64,000 nt of DNA from Hyphomicrobiales bacterium (GTDB lineage Bacteria > Pseudomonadota > Alphaproteobacteria > Rhizobiales > Rhizobiaceae), in assembly GCA_900466605.1 (NCBI GenBank), contig UBMU01000002.1, positions 310,001 through 374,000 of the forward strand, in the 5' to 3' direction. Positions 26,451 to 35,778 of the stretch are shown in pieces; position 1 is the stretch's first letter, and each line of letters starts with the position of its first letter. Below the pieces are notes generated by a model. The model had not been told where the DNA came from, searched no databases, and saw only the letters and a program-made list of their open reading frames with translations. The position numbers were made by a program, and so were the translations under genes.

Positions 26451-27209
26451 CTAAGCGGGAAGGGCGGCTCGGGATGCGCCGACGGATTTGGACGTCTTGC
26501 CCTCGAAAACAATATCAAGGAACTCGTTCAGCCATGCCTTCAGCGGTGCGTCGAAGAGCATGCGTCCTTCGAGATGCTCACGGCCTTGCTGCGCGTTCGG
26601 AAGAATGAAACGATGGGCGCCGTGAACCACCCAACGGTGCATCATTGCGCGTGTCAGCTCGGCATGGAATTGCAGCCCCCAGGCATGGCCACCATAGCGG
26701 AAAGCCTGATTGTGATAGGTATCACCTTCCGCCAGCAACTCGGCGCCATGCGGCAGGTCAAAACCTTCGCGATGAAAGTGATAGACCATCCTCGGCCAGT
26801 GCATCAGAAGGCGGCCTTTCTCGGTGGGGCGTAGCGGATACCAGCCGATCTCGGTAGATCCGTCGGCATTCGCCTGGACCTTGCCGCCGAGCTGCCTCAC
26901 AAGCATCTGTGCGCCGAGGCAGATGCCAAGTAGTGGGCGCTTCTCTCTCAGCGGCACATCGAGCCAGTTTATCTCCGTCTTGACGAAATCGTCAGTGTCG
27001 TTGGCGCTCATCGGCCCACCGAAGACGACCGCCCCAGCATGCTTGGCAAGCGTCGAGGGAAGCTTTTCGCCGAGAACCGGGCGGCGGATATCAAGCCGAT
27101 ACCCCTTCTCGACCAGCAACTGACCGACCCGGCCAGGGCTCGAGCGCTCCTGATGCAGCACAATCAGGACTGGACGTTTGTCGTGCTCGGGCAAGCTGTC
27201 AGTCGGCAT
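26451..27209 (-). CDS. Class I glutamine amidotransferase-like protein
   Basis: This 252-residue protein of the GATase1 family (PF00117) has the triad Cys97 (LLGICLGAQ), His182 and Glu184 (LQFHAELT). Free-standing members hydrolyse glutamine for a partner synthase or act as gamma-glutamyl hydrolases; no partner subunit is adjacent, so the role is open. I choose ATG 27209 (MPTDSLPEHDK) because the frame further upstream lies inside the TerB gene. The start overlaps the TerB stop by eleven bases, so the two are co-expressed. Confidence 0.9.
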   Translation of the reverse strand: MPTDSLPEHDKRPVLIVLHQERSSPGRVGQLLVEKGYRLDIRRPVLGEKLPSTLAKHAGAVVFGGPMSANDTDDFVKTEINWLDVPLREKRPLLGICLGAQMLVRQLGGKVQANADGSTEIGWYPLRPTEKGRLLMHWPRMVYHFHREGFDLPHGAELLAEGDTYHNQAFRYGGHAWGLQFHAELTRAMMHRWVVHGAHRFILPNAQQGREHLEGRMLFDAPLKAWLNEFLDIVFEGKTSKSVGASRAALPA

Positions 27210-27684
27210 CGTCCTGCACCACCTCGGTATCCGTGACCCGTCGCGCGGCTTCCTGTCGCTTCTGGATCCGCTCCCGCGCGGAAACGCCGAGAAGCTCGGC
27301 GATACGCCAGATCGCATCATCCTCCATCTCGCTGCGCTCGCCATCGGCGTAGACTATGTCCCAGAGGATCCCGATCAGTTCGAGCCGCTGTTCGGTGTTG
27401 AGGTGGCGCTTCAGATCCGACGTGAAGCGGTAGTAGTCGACGGCATCGCTTTCGGCCTCCTGACCGGCGGCCATCAGCGCATCGAGCTGCTTGCGATCCA
27501 GCCCGTATTGCTCCTTCAGCAGCTTGCGTAGCCGCTTCGTCTCGCTGTCCTTGACTTGACCGTCCGCTTCCATGACCTGCATGCAGAGCGCGGCCACTGC
27601 GATCCGAGGATCGTCGGGAGCAAAGCCTTTCTTTGTGTTGTCGGAAGTCAGATTCTGAAAGAATTCCTGGAAGCGTTCGAACAT
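27199..27684 (-). CDS. TerB family protein
   Basis: This 161-residue soluble, helical protein matches the TerB/DjlA N-terminal-like family (PF05099): AVAALCMQVMEADGQVKDSE and LIGILWDIVYADGERSEME are the paired acidic, metal-binding repeats (ADG..KD.E / ADG..S..E). Despite the name 'tellurite resistance', such single copies in proteobacteria have no proven role. No other ter genes are near. It overlaps the amidotransferase gene and follows hemY with a 15-base gap on the same strand. Confidence 0.88.
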   Translation of the reverse strand: MFERFQEFFQNLTSDNTKKGFAPDDPRIAVAALCMQVMEADGQVKDSETKRLRKLLKEQYGLDRKQLDALMAAGQEAESDAVDYYRFTSDLKRHLNTEQRLELIGILWDIVYADGERSEMEDDAIWRIAELLGVSARERIQKRQEAARRVTDTEVVQDDAD

Positions 27685-27699
27685 TTAGGTCCTGTTTGT

Positions 27700-29280
27700 C
27701 TAGAAAAGGCGAAGCCGTGTCTTGGGTTCTGGCTCCGCCGCCGGATTGCGAACGCCGGGATCGTCCGGCAGGCCGCCAAAGAAGGGGCGCGGTTCGGGTG
27801 AAATTGCTTGCTTTGTTGGTGCGGGCGATTTCGCAGACGGACGAGCCGCTTCTGCTATTGTGGCGGCCCGTTCGAGCTCTATGATGCGGTGATCGCCGGC
27901 CGGGCTTTCCGGGCGGGCTTCGCGCACTGGCGGCAGCGTCTTCAGTGCACTGTCGATCGAAATGGTCGTGTTTGCGTCGACCGTGTTTTCCACGTGGTCG
28001 AAGGGGGCTTTCCACACGAAGGCGTCCAATCGGCCCGTGACGGGCGAGAGCGGCAGCCACTTGTCGGAAACGAAGCCATCCGCAACCCATGCCGGATCGC
28101 GTGGCGCCTTCAGCGCCTGCGCCAGCCAATGGCGGACGCGGCCCTGGTCTCCTGTTTCGGTCCCTTCAATATCGGCGAGCAAGAGGAAGGCGGCCTCGCG
28201 CGGCTCGATGCGGGCCGCGGCTTCGGCCTTGGTGCGAGCCTTGGCGAAGTCCTGGGTATCGAGAGCGGCTTGTGCCACGAGCAGTAGCGACTCCACGTTG
28301 TTTGGTCGCATCCCTTCGAGGCGCTCGGCGCGCTTGAGGCGATCGGCGGCAGAGTCGCCGCTGCGGGCTCGTACGTAGGTACGGCCGACATCCGGATGCG
28401 GGTTCGATTTCCATGCCTGCTCGAGGATCGATGCGGCCTTGCGCAACTTGTCTTCGCGAAACAATGCTTTGGCCGCCACGATGGCGGCCGGCTCGAAATC
28501 CGCAGCCAGCTTGAGAGCATGCGTGGCGTCGTCGCGCGCTCCAGCCGGGTCGTTCTCCAGCTTTTCGGTTGCGCGAGCCGTCAGCAGCACGGCGCGAAGG
28601 CGGTCCGCTTCTGCCTTGTCAACGACGCGACCGGCCTTTTGCTGCTCCAGCAGCCGGATCGCATCGTCCCAGCGGCCGGCTTGGCTGCGGTATTCGAGTG
28701 TCGCCTGAGCGGCCCAGGGGAGATAGGGCGCATTGTCGGCGGCCGTTTCGGCGTATTGACGCGCGGCTTCATTGGCGCCGAGCCGCTTGGCTTCGAGATA
28801 CAGTCCGCGCAGTCCGAGTTCACGGGTCTCGGGGTCGTTGGTCATCGCCTCGAACTTGGCGCGAGCCTCGTCATGACGGCCTTCAATCAGTGCTGCCTGT
28901 GCCTCTAGGAGGGCAATCAATGGCTCCTGATCGGCACGGATTAGGCCGCGGGAACGTGCCGCCATCTTGCGCGCCATCAACGCGTTGCCGGCACCGGCTG
29001 CGATCAAGCCGGTCGAGAGCGCCTGATAGCCGCGATCACGCTTACGAGCACGAAAATAGCGGGTGACGGAATAGGGCGACATCCAGAGAGTCCGCAGTAA
29101 CCACCACAGGACCATCACCGCGGCAATAAGCGCGATCAGGGCGCTTGCCGCAACGATCAACCGGGTCTGGTATAGCTGCCCTTCCCAGATTAGCGAAAGA
29201 TCTCCGGGGCGATCGGCCAGCCAAGAGAATCCATAGCCAAGGGCGAGGATAAGGAAGGCGAATATGACGAGCTTGACCAT
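27700..29280 (-). CDS. hemY: HemY-family membrane protein with TPR repeats
   Basis: This 526-residue protein has two N-terminal membrane helices (residues ~1-20 and ~40-65), the motif FSWLADRPGDLSLIWEG of the HemY_N family (PF07219), then a long series of TPR-like helices, and a Pro-rich C-terminal tail. It is the last member of the hemC-hemD-mitofilin-like-hemY cluster. This HemY is not the protoporphyrinogen oxidase of Bacillus; its role in heme synthesis or transport is indirect. It starts three bases after the stop of the mitofilin-like gene, which indicates one operon. Confidence 0.92.
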   Translation of the reverse strand: MVKLVIFAFLILALGYGFSWLADRPGDLSLIWEGQLYQTRLIVAASALIALIAAVMVLWWLLRTLWMSPYSVTRYFRARKRDRGYQALSTGLIAAGAGNALMARKMAARSRGLIRADQEPLIALLEAQAALIEGRHDEARAKFEAMTNDPETRELGLRGLYLEAKRLGANEAARQYAETAADNAPYLPWAAQATLEYRSQAGRWDDAIRLLEQQKAGRVVDKAEADRLRAVLLTARATEKLENDPAGARDDATHALKLAADFEPAAIVAAKALFREDKLRKAASILEQAWKSNPHPDVGRTYVRARSGDSAADRLKRAERLEGMRPNNVESLLLVAQAALDTQDFAKARTKAEAAARIEPREAAFLLLADIEGTETGDQGRVRHWLAQALKAPRDPAWVADGFVSDKWLPLSPVTGRLDAFVWKAPFDHVENTVDANTTISIDSALKTLPPVREARPESPAGDHRIIELERAATIAEAARPSAKSPAPTKQAISPEPRPFFGGLPDDPGVRNPAAEPEPKTRLRLF

Positions 29281-29283
29281 GGC

Positions 29284-30504
29284 TCAGCCCTCCTTTCCGG
29301 TGTTGGAGACTGCTTTGGACAAGGCGCTGCCAACGAGATCCTCGACGCGAATACGGGCGTCAAGCGATTGCTTGAAGGCGGCCGATGCCTCTTTCGCCTG
29401 AGCCGGTAGATTGGCCCATTCGGATGCGGCGCCCTGCAGGTCGCCGTTCTTGATCTTGTCTTCCATCCGGGCGGCGATCGCCTCTACGCTCTCGCCTTCG
29501 ATATTGCCGACAGGCCGGACCTTTACCAGCGATTTTGCGCTCGCCATCAATCGGTCGGACCAGCTCTGGTTGGGATCAGTCTGATTGACGGAATCGACGA
29601 TCGCCGTTGCCACATCCGGTACCTGGCGGATCAGATCGGCGCGTGAGGGAACGCCGGTTTCAGCGAAACTGCGAAGGTCTGCGGCAGTCGGATCATCCGG
29701 GGAGACGCCGGCGAAGGTGTCGAGCTCAGCAACGAACGGCCCGCCGCGATCGATCGCCGCCTTCAGCGCGGCGGCGGCGATTGCCTTCGCGACGGCAACA
29801 TCCTGCCGCGGTTCGTTCAGCTTCTTTTCCGCTTCGGCCAGACGTTGCTCGATATCGGCGCCGTCGGAGGCCTTTTGTTCCGTTGCCTGGGACACAGCGC
29901 CCCGCAACTGGTCGATCTGGCCGGTCAGGTCGACGATCTTCTGATTGACGGCATCTACCGCGGTAGTATCGGCGGCGGCCGCAGGTGGATTCTTGGCGCT
30001 CGCTTCCAACGCCGCGATGCGCTGTTCCAGCGCGCTGGTATCGGATGTGGCGGGGGCCGCTGCAAGATTGGAGACCGATTGCTTTAACCCGTCGATTTCA
30101 GCGGAGAGATTGGTGATATCGGCAGAAGGGGCAGCGGGCGAGGACGAGCCGGGCAGGTAGCCCGCATATTGGATCGCCCCTGCGCCAACAAGTGCAATGA
30201 GGCCGCCAACGATACCGGCCGCAACCAGCGCCGACGTGCCGCCGCGCTGCGGGGCGGGAGACGGTTGAACTGGTTCGTTGGCCGCAGATTCCGTAGTCGC
30301 GCCTGTTGTTTCATGAGGCGGCGTTTCGGTAGGCGATTCGGGCATCTTCGGGAACTCATCCGCGGTGTTTGCAGCAGGTTCGCCAGTCGGTTCTTCAGCC
30401 TTTGTTTTGGCATCCTTGGCGGAGGCAAACTCCTGCGCTTCCAGATCGATGGTGACCGGCTCTTCGGTGCTCTTCGAATGGCGAGGCGGGTTTCCTGGTG
30501 CCAT
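29284..30504 (-). CDS. Mitofilin-like inner membrane protein (COG4223)
   Basis: This 406-residue protein has an acidic, Pro/Glu-rich cytoplasmic N-terminus (~115 residues), one membrane helix (AAGIVGGLIALVGAGAIQYA), a coiled-coil region (~residues 135-235, e.g. EIDGLKQSVSNLAA and EQRIAALEASAK) and a C-terminal helical domain. This order is that of alphaproteobacterial homologues of mitofilin/Mic60, found next to heme genes and thought to shape membranes. I choose ATG 30504 because GAGGA precedes it; the open frame to TTG 30525 lacks support. It lies between hemD and hemY in one operon. Confidence 0.85.
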   Translation of the reverse strand: MAPGNPPRHSKSTEEPVTIDLEAQEFASAKDAKTKAEEPTGEPAANTADEFPKMPESPTETPPHETTGATTESAANEPVQPSPAPQRGGTSALVAAGIVGGLIALVGAGAIQYAGYLPGSSSPAAPSADITNLSAEIDGLKQSVSNLAAAPATSDTSALEQRIAALEASAKNPPAAAADTTAVDAVNQKIVDLTGQIDQLRGAVSQATEQKASDGADIEQRLAEAEKKLNEPRQDVAVAKAIAAAALKAAIDRGGPFVAELDTFAGVSPDDPTAADLRSFAETGVPSRADLIRQVPDVATAIVDSVNQTDPNQSWSDRLMASAKSLVKVRPVGNIEGESVEAIAARMEDKIKNGDLQGAASEWANLPAQAKEASAAFKQSLDARIRVEDLVGSALSKAVSNTGKEG

Positions 30505-30592
30505 GAGGTCCTCATACTTATGCAATGCAACGAAACTAGTCAGTGATGCCAGTTAAGGAAAGAGGTTAGATTAAATTTGGGCGGTGGCGCGC

Positions 30593-31300
30593 TCAAAGCA
30601 GCGACAGCAGACTTCCCTCCTCCGGCATCACCGCGATGGTGACGGCGCCCTGCAGTGACATGGGAACCGCCTCGGCAACTGATTTGCTGAGGCAAAGGAA
30701 GCGTATTCCGTCGGCACGGTCGGGACTCATCTGCGCCGCGGCCGTTCGGAAGAAGTTTTCTGCCGTCTGGCGTGAATAGAAGAGGATCGCATCCGGCCGT
30801 TGGTGCGTGAAGATCGTTTCCAGTGTTTGCGGGGCGATCCTTGTCGGCCGCATCCGGTAGCATTCCGCGACAGTGATCGTCAGGCCGATTTCGCGCGCGT
30901 GGCTCTCGAAGGTCTCGGCGCGGGGCACGCCGGCAAGATAGAGAACAGGCCCGTTTGACGTTTTTGCGATTGTTTCGGCCAGCTCGTAGCCGCTGCCGCC
31001 GGATGCGGTGACGAAGGCAAAGCCGATCGTGCGCGCTTCATCAGCCGTTGCATCGCCCACTGCAAAGACGGGGCGGGCCAGATGAGCGGCGAGCTCGGCG
31101 CCGTGCGTGGCAATCACCCTGATTGTTTCAGCACTTGTGATCGCAACGGCGCCTTCGGTCATTCCGAGGGCGCGCAGTGCCGCGTCGACATCGTGAACGG
31201 GTTGCGACAGTGGCAGCAAGATCGGTTCGTGCCCCAGGTCGCGAAGGCGCTTTGCGGTGCGCTCGCCCGAATGCTGAGGACGGGTCACGAGCACGCGCAT
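30593..31300 (-). CDS. hemD: Uroporphyrinogen-III synthase
   Basis: This 235-residue enzyme closes the linear tetrapyrrole hydroxymethylbilane with D-ring inversion. HemD sequences are poorly conserved, but VLVTRPQHSGERTAKRLRDL at the N-terminus, AITSAETIRVIATHG, VGDATADEARTIGF and ILFYSRQTAENFF are family-typical. ATG 31300 lies seven bases after the hemC stop; the longer frame overlaps hemC. Position directly after hemC supports the call strongly. About 90 bases separate its stop from the mitofilin-like gene. Confidence 0.93.
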   Translation of the reverse strand: MRVLVTRPQHSGERTAKRLRDLGHEPILLPLSQPVHDVDAALRALGMTEGAVAITSAETIRVIATHGAELAAHLARPVFAVGDATADEARTIGFAFVTASGGSGYELAETIAKTSNGPVLYLAGVPRAETFESHAREIGLTITVAECYRMRPTRIAPQTLETIFTHQRPDAILFYSRQTAENFFRTAAAQMSPDRADGIRFLCLSKSVAEAVPMSLQGAVTIAVMPEEGSLLSLL

Positions 31301-31307
31301 CGGGACA

Positions 31308-32237
31308 TCAACTCCAATCGTCGAAGAAGCTGCTACCGGCGCGCGCGCGGATCTCCTGTCCGGCTCGCGTTCCCAAGGCAGCGGCATCGCGTCGATGACC
31401 ATCAACGCTGACGGCATGTTGGTTGCGGCCATCAGGTGTGATGATGAGGCCCGAGAAGCGAATCTGGTCGCTTTCGCAGATCGCATAACCGCCGATCGGT
31501 GTACGACAGGAGCCGTCCAGGGCTGCGAGAAATGCGCGCTCACAGGAGACCGTGTCGAAGGTTGTCGTATCGTTGACGGGAGCAAGTAGCGCATCGATGC
31601 GTGTGTCACCAATGCGGCTTTCGATACAGATCGCGCCCTGGGCGGGCGCGGGCGGGAAGGTTTCCACGGCGAGGATATCGGTGATCACGTCGACCTTGCC
31701 AAGCCGCTTCAATCCGGCGAGCGCAAGCAGCGTGGCGTCGACCTGGCCCTCTTGCAGCTTTCTGAGCCGCGTATCGACGAGACCACGAAAGGTAACGACG
31801 TTGATATCGGGGCGCATGCGTCGGATCAATGCTTGGCGGCGAAGCGACGAGGAGCCGATGGTCGCGCCGTGGGGAAGGTCGATCAGCTTTGGCGCGGTGC
31901 GTCCGATTACAGCATCCCGGACATCCTCACGCGGCAGGTAGGCGGAAAGACAGAGTCCATCCGGTAGCCGTGTCGGCATGTCCTTGGCGGAATGCACGGC
32001 GATGTCGAGGTCGCCGCTCGCAAGCTGCTGCTCCAGTTCTTCCGTGAAAAGTCCCTTGCCGCCGATCTCGGCCAGCGAGCGATCGGTGATCCGATCGCCC
32101 TTGGTGCTCAACACGACGACTTCGAACATTTCTTCCGGCAGTCCATGCGCCGCCATCAGCCGGTCGCGTGCTTCGTGAGCTTGGGCGAGCGCCAGCGGGC
32201 TACCTCGGGTGCCGATCCGGAAAGGTTTTGTTTGCAT
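31308..32237 (-). CDS. hemC: Porphobilinogen deaminase (hydroxymethylbilane synthase)
   Basis: This 309-residue enzyme polymerises four porphobilinogens. Signatures are [16 protein letters not shown] at the N-terminus, [14 protein letters not shown], and the dipyrromethane-cofactor cysteine in [11 protein letters not shown]. The start is ATG 32237 ([12 protein letters not shown]); ATG 32243, two codons earlier, is also possible and neither has a strong Shine-Dalgarno. It is divergent from tsaD with ~75 bases between, where both promoters must lie, and heads the heme operon on the minus strand. Confidence 0.96.
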   Translation of the reverse strand: MQTKPFRIGTRGSPLALAQAHEARDRLMAAHGLPEEMFEVVVLSTKGDRITDRSLAEIGGKGLFTEELEQQLASGDLDIAVHSAKDMPTRLPDGLCLSAYLPREDVRDAVIGRTAPKLIDLPHGATIGSSSLRRQALIRRMRPDINVVTFRGLVDTRLRKLQEGQVDATLLALAGLKRLGKVDVITDILAVETFPPAPAQGAICIESRIGDTRIDALLAPVNDTTTFDTVSCERAFLAALDGSCRTPIGGYAICESDQIRFSGLIITPDGRNQHAVSVDGHRRDAAALGTRAGQEIRARAGSSFFDDWS

Positions 32238-32310
32238 CCGCATTGATCCGTTGTTACCGGAGTTCCTCGTAAACAGGTTTAAGACCCATCGCAATCAACG
32301 ATCAGGTTTC

Positions 32311-33408
32311 ATGGCGCCCTTTCTACGCATCCTCGGCATCGAAACAAGCTGCGACGAAACCGCGGCGGCAGTGGTCGAGCGAGCTGTTGATGGCCAGCCG
32401 ACGGTGCGTTCGGACGTCGTCTTGAGCCAGCTCGAAGAGCACAGCGCCTACGGGGGCGTCGTACCCGAGATCGCCGCCCGAGCACATGTTGAAGCTCTCG
32501 ATACGCTGATCGACGAAGCCTTGAAACGTGCCAATGTGTCGCTCTCGGATATCGATGCCATTGCGGCAACCTCGGGGCCCGGTCTGATCGGCGGCCTCCT
32601 GGTGGGCCTCATGACCGGAAAGGCGATCGCCAAGGCATCCGGAAAACCGCTCTACGCAATCAACCACCTCGAAGGGCACGCATTGACGGCGCGGCTAACC
32701 GATGGGCTCGCATTTCCGTACTTGATGCTGCTGGTGTCTGGCGGTCATACGCAGCTTATTCTCGTGCGCGGTGTCGGGCAATATGAGCGATGGGGCACGA
32801 CGATCGACGACGCTCTTGGCGAAGCCTTCGACAAGACGGCGAAACTGCTGAGCTTGCCTTATCCTGGTGGACCGGCGGTCGAGCGCGCAGCCAAGAGTGG
32901 CAACCCGGATCGCTTCAATTTTCCGCGACCTTTGGTCGGAGAGGCTAAGCTGAATTTCTCGTTCTCGGGCCTGAAGACAGCGGTGCGCCAGGCGGCGACC
33001 GAAATCGCGCCCCTGACGGAGCAGGATGTCGCTGACATCTGCGCCTCCTTCCAGAAGGCGATTTCGCGGACGTTGAAGGATCGCATCGGCCGTGGGCTGG
33101 AGCGTTTTAAGGCGGAGTTTCCTGACATCGAAGGCGGGCCGGCCCTCGTCGTTGCCGGTGGGGTTGCCGCCAATCTCGAGGTTCGCAGTACCTTGCAGTC
33201 GCTTTGCGACAAGAACGGCTTCCGTTTCGTCGCGCCGCCCCTGCGACTGTGCACCGACAATGCCGTGATGATTGCCTGGGCTGGCTTGGAGCGAATGGCG
33301 ACCGGTGTCGAGCCGGATGACCTTGACGTGCAGCCGCGCTCGCGCTGGCCGCTGGATTCCAACGCTGAGACGTTGCTTGGTTTTGGCAAGCGTGGAGCGA
33401 AAGCATGA
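32311..33408 (+). CDS. tsaD: tRNA N6-threonylcarbamoyladenosine biosynthesis protein TsaD
   Basis: This 365-residue ASKHA-fold enzyme transfers threonylcarbamoyl to A37 of ANN-decoding tRNAs with TsaB/TsaE. Signatures are [16 protein letters not shown], the metal-binding HxxxH in [29 protein letters not shown] and the P-loop-like [14 protein letters not shown] 32311 ([13 protein letters not shown]) is the family start. The stop overlaps the gpsA start by four bases (ATGA). The order tsaD-gpsA-yciI-EVE divergent from hemC is common in rhizobia. Confidence 0.97.
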   Translation: MAPFLRILGIETSCDETAAAVVERAVDGQPTVRSDVVLSQLEEHSAYGGVVPEIAARAHVEALDTLIDEALKRANVSLSDIDAIAATSGPGLIGGLLVGLMTGKAIAKASGKPLYAINHLEGHALTARLTDGLAFPYLMLLVSGGHTQLILVRGVGQYERWGTTIDDALGEAFDKTAKLLSLPYPGGPAVERAAKSGNPDRFNFPRPLVGEAKLNFSFSGLKTAVRQAATEIAPLTEQDVADICASFQKAISRTLKDRIGRGLERFKAEFPDIEGGPALVVAGGVAANLEVRSTLQSLCDKNGFRFVAPPLRLCTDNAVMIAWAGLERMATGVEPDDLDVQPRSRWPLDSNAETLLGFGKRGAKA

Positions 33409-34388
33409 GCGAGAAGATTGCCGTCATCGGAGCCGGTGCTTTTGGAACCGCGCTAGCCACAGTGATCGCCCTGACAGAACGCAACCCGGTTACGCTGGTT
33501 GGCCGAGACCCTGAGTTGATCGCGGACCTGAAGGCAGAGCACCTGCACGACGCCGCGTTGCCGGGTATCGAGTTGCCCGATTCGCTTCTCTTTTCCGCGG
33601 AGCCGGATGCGATAGGCGACGCCGATATCGTGCTATTCGCGATGCCCTCGCAGGCTCAGGCCGATGCCGCAAGGCAGTATCGCCGGTATCTCGCAAGCGA
33701 TGCCATCGTCGTCACCTGTGCCAAGGGGATCGAGAAGGTAACAGGCAATCTGCTGACCGACATGCTGGAGCGCGAAATACCGGGTCATACGGTCGCTGTT
33801 CTATCCGGTCCCGGGTTTGCCGCCGATATCGCCAAGGGATTGCCAACGGCCATGGCAATTGCCTCGGCAGATATGGGGGTGGCCGAAAGGCTGGCGCATG
33901 CCATTTCCGGGCGTACGTTTCGCCTCTATGCCTCGTCCGACCGGATCGGTGTCCAGCTCGGCGGAGCGTTGAAGAACGTCCTGGCGATCGCTTGTGGTAT
34001 TGTTGAGGGAGCTGGCATCGGCGACTCGGCAAGAGCAGCGTTGATTGCACGCGGGCTTGCGGAGATGTCACGCTTCGTCGTCGCCAAAGGTGGGCAGGCA
34101 GATACGGTGCGTGGGCTCTCTGGCCTCGGCGATCTGGTGCTGACGGCGACCAGTCATCAATCGCGCAACCTGCGTTTCGGCATTGCCCTTGGTCGTGGCG
34201 AGAGAGTCGATCCTGCCCATGGCGAGCTCGTCGAGGGCGCCTTTGCGGCAGCCGTGGCGTCGCGTCTGGCGCAGTCGCTCGGCATCAGCATGCCGATCAC
34301 CGACGCAGTTTCCGCCATAATTGAAGGCAAGCTCGGTATTGCCGAAGCCATCGATCAGCTCATGACGCGTCCGATTACGACTGAATAG
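33405..34388 (+). CDS. gpsA: NAD(P)-dependent glycerol-3-phosphate dehydrogenase
   Basis: This 327-residue enzyme reduces dihydroxyacetone phosphate to sn-glycerol 3-phosphate, the backbone for phospholipids. It has the Rossmann motif [11 protein letters not shown] near the N-terminus, [28 protein letters not shown] and the catalytic-Lys region [17 protein letters not shown]. It overlaps tsaD by four bases and is followed after ten bases by the YciI-like gene. Length and motifs are complete. Confidence 0.97.
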   Translation: MSEKIAVIGAGAFGTALATVIALTERNPVTLVGRDPELIADLKAEHLHDAALPGIELPDSLLFSAEPDAIGDADIVLFAMPSQAQADAARQYRRYLASDAIVVTCAKGIEKVTGNLLTDMLEREIPGHTVAVLSGPGFAADIAKGLPTAMAIASADMGVAERLAHAISGRTFRLYASSDRIGVQLGGALKNVLAIACGIVEGAGIGDSARAALIARGLAEMSRFVVAKGGQADTVRGLSGLGDLVLTATSHQSRNLRFGIALGRGERVDPAHGELVEGAFAAAVASRLAQSLGISMPITDAVSAIIEGKLGIAEAIDQLMTRPITTE

Positions 34389-34398
34389 GAGTTCCGAT

Positions 34399-34692
34399 AT
34401 GCTTTTTGCTCTCCTCTGCAAGGATAAGCCCGATCATCTCAGCGTCCGCATGGAAGCTCGGCCAGCCCACGTGGAACATCTCAACAAGCTCAATGCCGAA
34501 GGCGTGTTGAAAATGGCTGGACCGTTTCTCGACGGCGAAGGCAAGCCCTGCGGCAGCCTTGTCATCATTCACGCCGATACGATCGAAGCGGCCAAAGCGC
34601 TGGCAGACAGTGATCCCTACACAAAGGCCGGCCTTTTCGAGAGCGTCGACATCAAGCCCTTCAATTGGGTCTTCAATAATCCGGAGGCATGA
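34399..34692 (+). CDS. YciI family protein
   Basis: This 97-residue protein of the YCII superfamily (PF03795) has HVEHLNKLNAEGVLKMAGPF and SLVIIHADTIEAAKALADSDPY, which contain the conserved His and the Asp-Pro dyad region of YciI. The fold is ferredoxin-like, with proposed hydrolase or dehalogenase activity that is mostly unproven. GAGTTCCG precedes the start. Its stop overlaps the EVE gene by four bases. It is one of three YCII-type genes in the window (see 2723 and 48434). Confidence 0.9.
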   Translation: MLFALLCKDKPDHLSVRMEARPAHVEHLNKLNAEGVLKMAGPFLDGEGKPCGSLVIIHADTIEAAKALADSDPYTKAGLFESVDIKPFNWVFNNPEA

Positions 34693-35126
34693 TCGTGGCG
34701 CATTGGCTTTACAAATCGGAGCCCTCGGCGTGGTCGTGGGAGCAGCAGAAGGCGGCTGGCGAAAAGGGTACCGAATGGACGGGTGTGAGGAACTATCTCG
34801 CCCGCAACAACATGAGGGCGATGCAGCTTGGCGACAAGGGCTTCTTCTACCATTCCAACGAAGGTCTCGAGATCGTCGGTATCGTCGAGGTTTGCGCCCT
34901 GTCTCACCCGGACTCGACAGCCAAGGGCGATGACCGCTGGGACTGCGTCGATATTCGCGCCGTCTGCGATATTCCCCAACCTATCTCGCTGAAAGACATC
35001 AAGGCCAACGAGAAGTTCGCCAGGATGTCGCTGGTCACATCCATGCGGCTTTCGGTTCAGCCGGTGACTGACGAGGAGTATCTGGAGATTTGCCGGCTGG
35101 GTGGCCTCGACAATCCACCGCGTTGA
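34689..35126 (+). CDS. EVE domain-containing protein
   Basis: This 145-residue single-domain protein matches the EVE/PUA-like family (PF01878; eukaryotic thymocyte nuclear protein 1): WLYKSEPSAWSWEQQKAAG, EWTGVRNYLARNNMRAM and GDKGFFYHSNEGLEIVGIVE. EVE domains bind modified bases in DNA or RNA. In rhizobia this gene sits stably in the tsaD-gpsA operon, suggesting a link with modified tRNA rather than phage defence (inference). The start is ATG 34689 within the ATGA overlap; GTG 34695 is an alternative. Confidence 0.93.
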   Translation: MIVAHWLYKSEPSAWSWEQQKAAGEKGTEWTGVRNYLARNNMRAMQLGDKGFFYHSNEGLEIVGIVEVCALSHPDSTAKGDDRWDCVDIRAVCDIPQPISLKDIKANEKFARMSLVTSMRLSVQPVTDEEYLEICRLGGLDNPPR

Positions 35127-35778
35127 TCCGTTGAAGACCGATCCTGAGATCTTCATCCGCGCCAACACTAGCCCGATGGCGCCGCCGCATGTTCCTGAAA
35201 TTCAGCTGCATCTGGCTGATGAAGCTCATGACCTGTGGCTGAAGACGGAAGAGGAGTTGGCGAAAATCGGGCTGCCGCCGCCATTTTGGGCGTTCGCCTG
35301 GGCGGGCGGTCAGGGTTTGGCGCGTTACATACTCGACAACCCTGATATTGTTGCCGGCAAGCGCGTTCTCGATTTCGCCACGGGTTCCGGCCTGGTGGCG
35401 ATCGCGGCAAGGATGGCTGGCGCAGCTGAGGTCGTTGCCGCCGACATCGATCCCTGGGCCGCAACCGCAGTGCGGCTTAACGCCGGGCTGAACGGCGTCG
35501 AAGTCAATTTTACCGGCGCTGATCTCATCGGGTGCAATGTCGATACAGACATCCTGCTGGCCGGCGACGTCTTTTACGACAGCGACTTCGCTGCCGCCAT
35601 CGTTCCGTGGTTCGAGACACTGAGTCGCCAGGGGATCGCTGTCTTTGTCGGGGATCCGGGACGCAGCTATCTTCCCAAGGAGTGCTTGGAATATTGCACG
35701 GCCTATCAGGTTCCGGTCACCCGTGCGCTTGAAGACAGCGAAGTGAAGAAAACGACTGTTTGGCGTTTCACGGCCTGA
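35101..35778 (+). CDS. Class I SAM-dependent methyltransferase (METTL23/ETFB-KMT-like)
   Basis: This 225-residue methyltransferase has motif I VLDFATGSGLVAIAARMAGA, post-I VVAADIDPWAA and LLAGDVFYDSDFAA. The segment PPPFWAFAWAGGQGLARYI is typical of the protein-lysine methyltransferase group that includes ETF-beta lysine methyltransferase. The start is uncertain: GTG 35101 overlaps the EVE gene by 26 bases, TTG 35131 and ATG 35176 are alternatives; the conserved DPEIFIRANT segment argues for 35131 or earlier. The 3' end overlaps that of the next, opposite gene by eleven bases. Confidence 0.85.
   Translation: MASTIHRVDPLKTDPEIFIRANTSPMAPPHVPEIQLHLADEAHDLWLKTEEELAKIGLPPPFWAFAWAGGQGLARYILDNPDIVAGKRVLDFATGSGLVAIAARMAGAAEVVAADIDPWAATAVRLNAGLNGVEVNFTGADLIGCNVDTDILLAGDVFYDSDFAAAIVPWFETLSRQGIAVFVGDPGRSYLPKECLEYCTAYQVPVTRALEDSEVKKTTVWRFTA

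Noticed and set aside
27199..27684. Tellurite-resistance operon
   Set aside because: Only a single TerB-like gene is present, with no terZ, terC, terD or terA; the name reflects the domain family only.
34689..35126. EVE protein as part of a modified-base restriction system
   Set aside because: It is a lone EVE domain within a tRNA-modification/lipid operon; no nuclease or helicase fusion is present.
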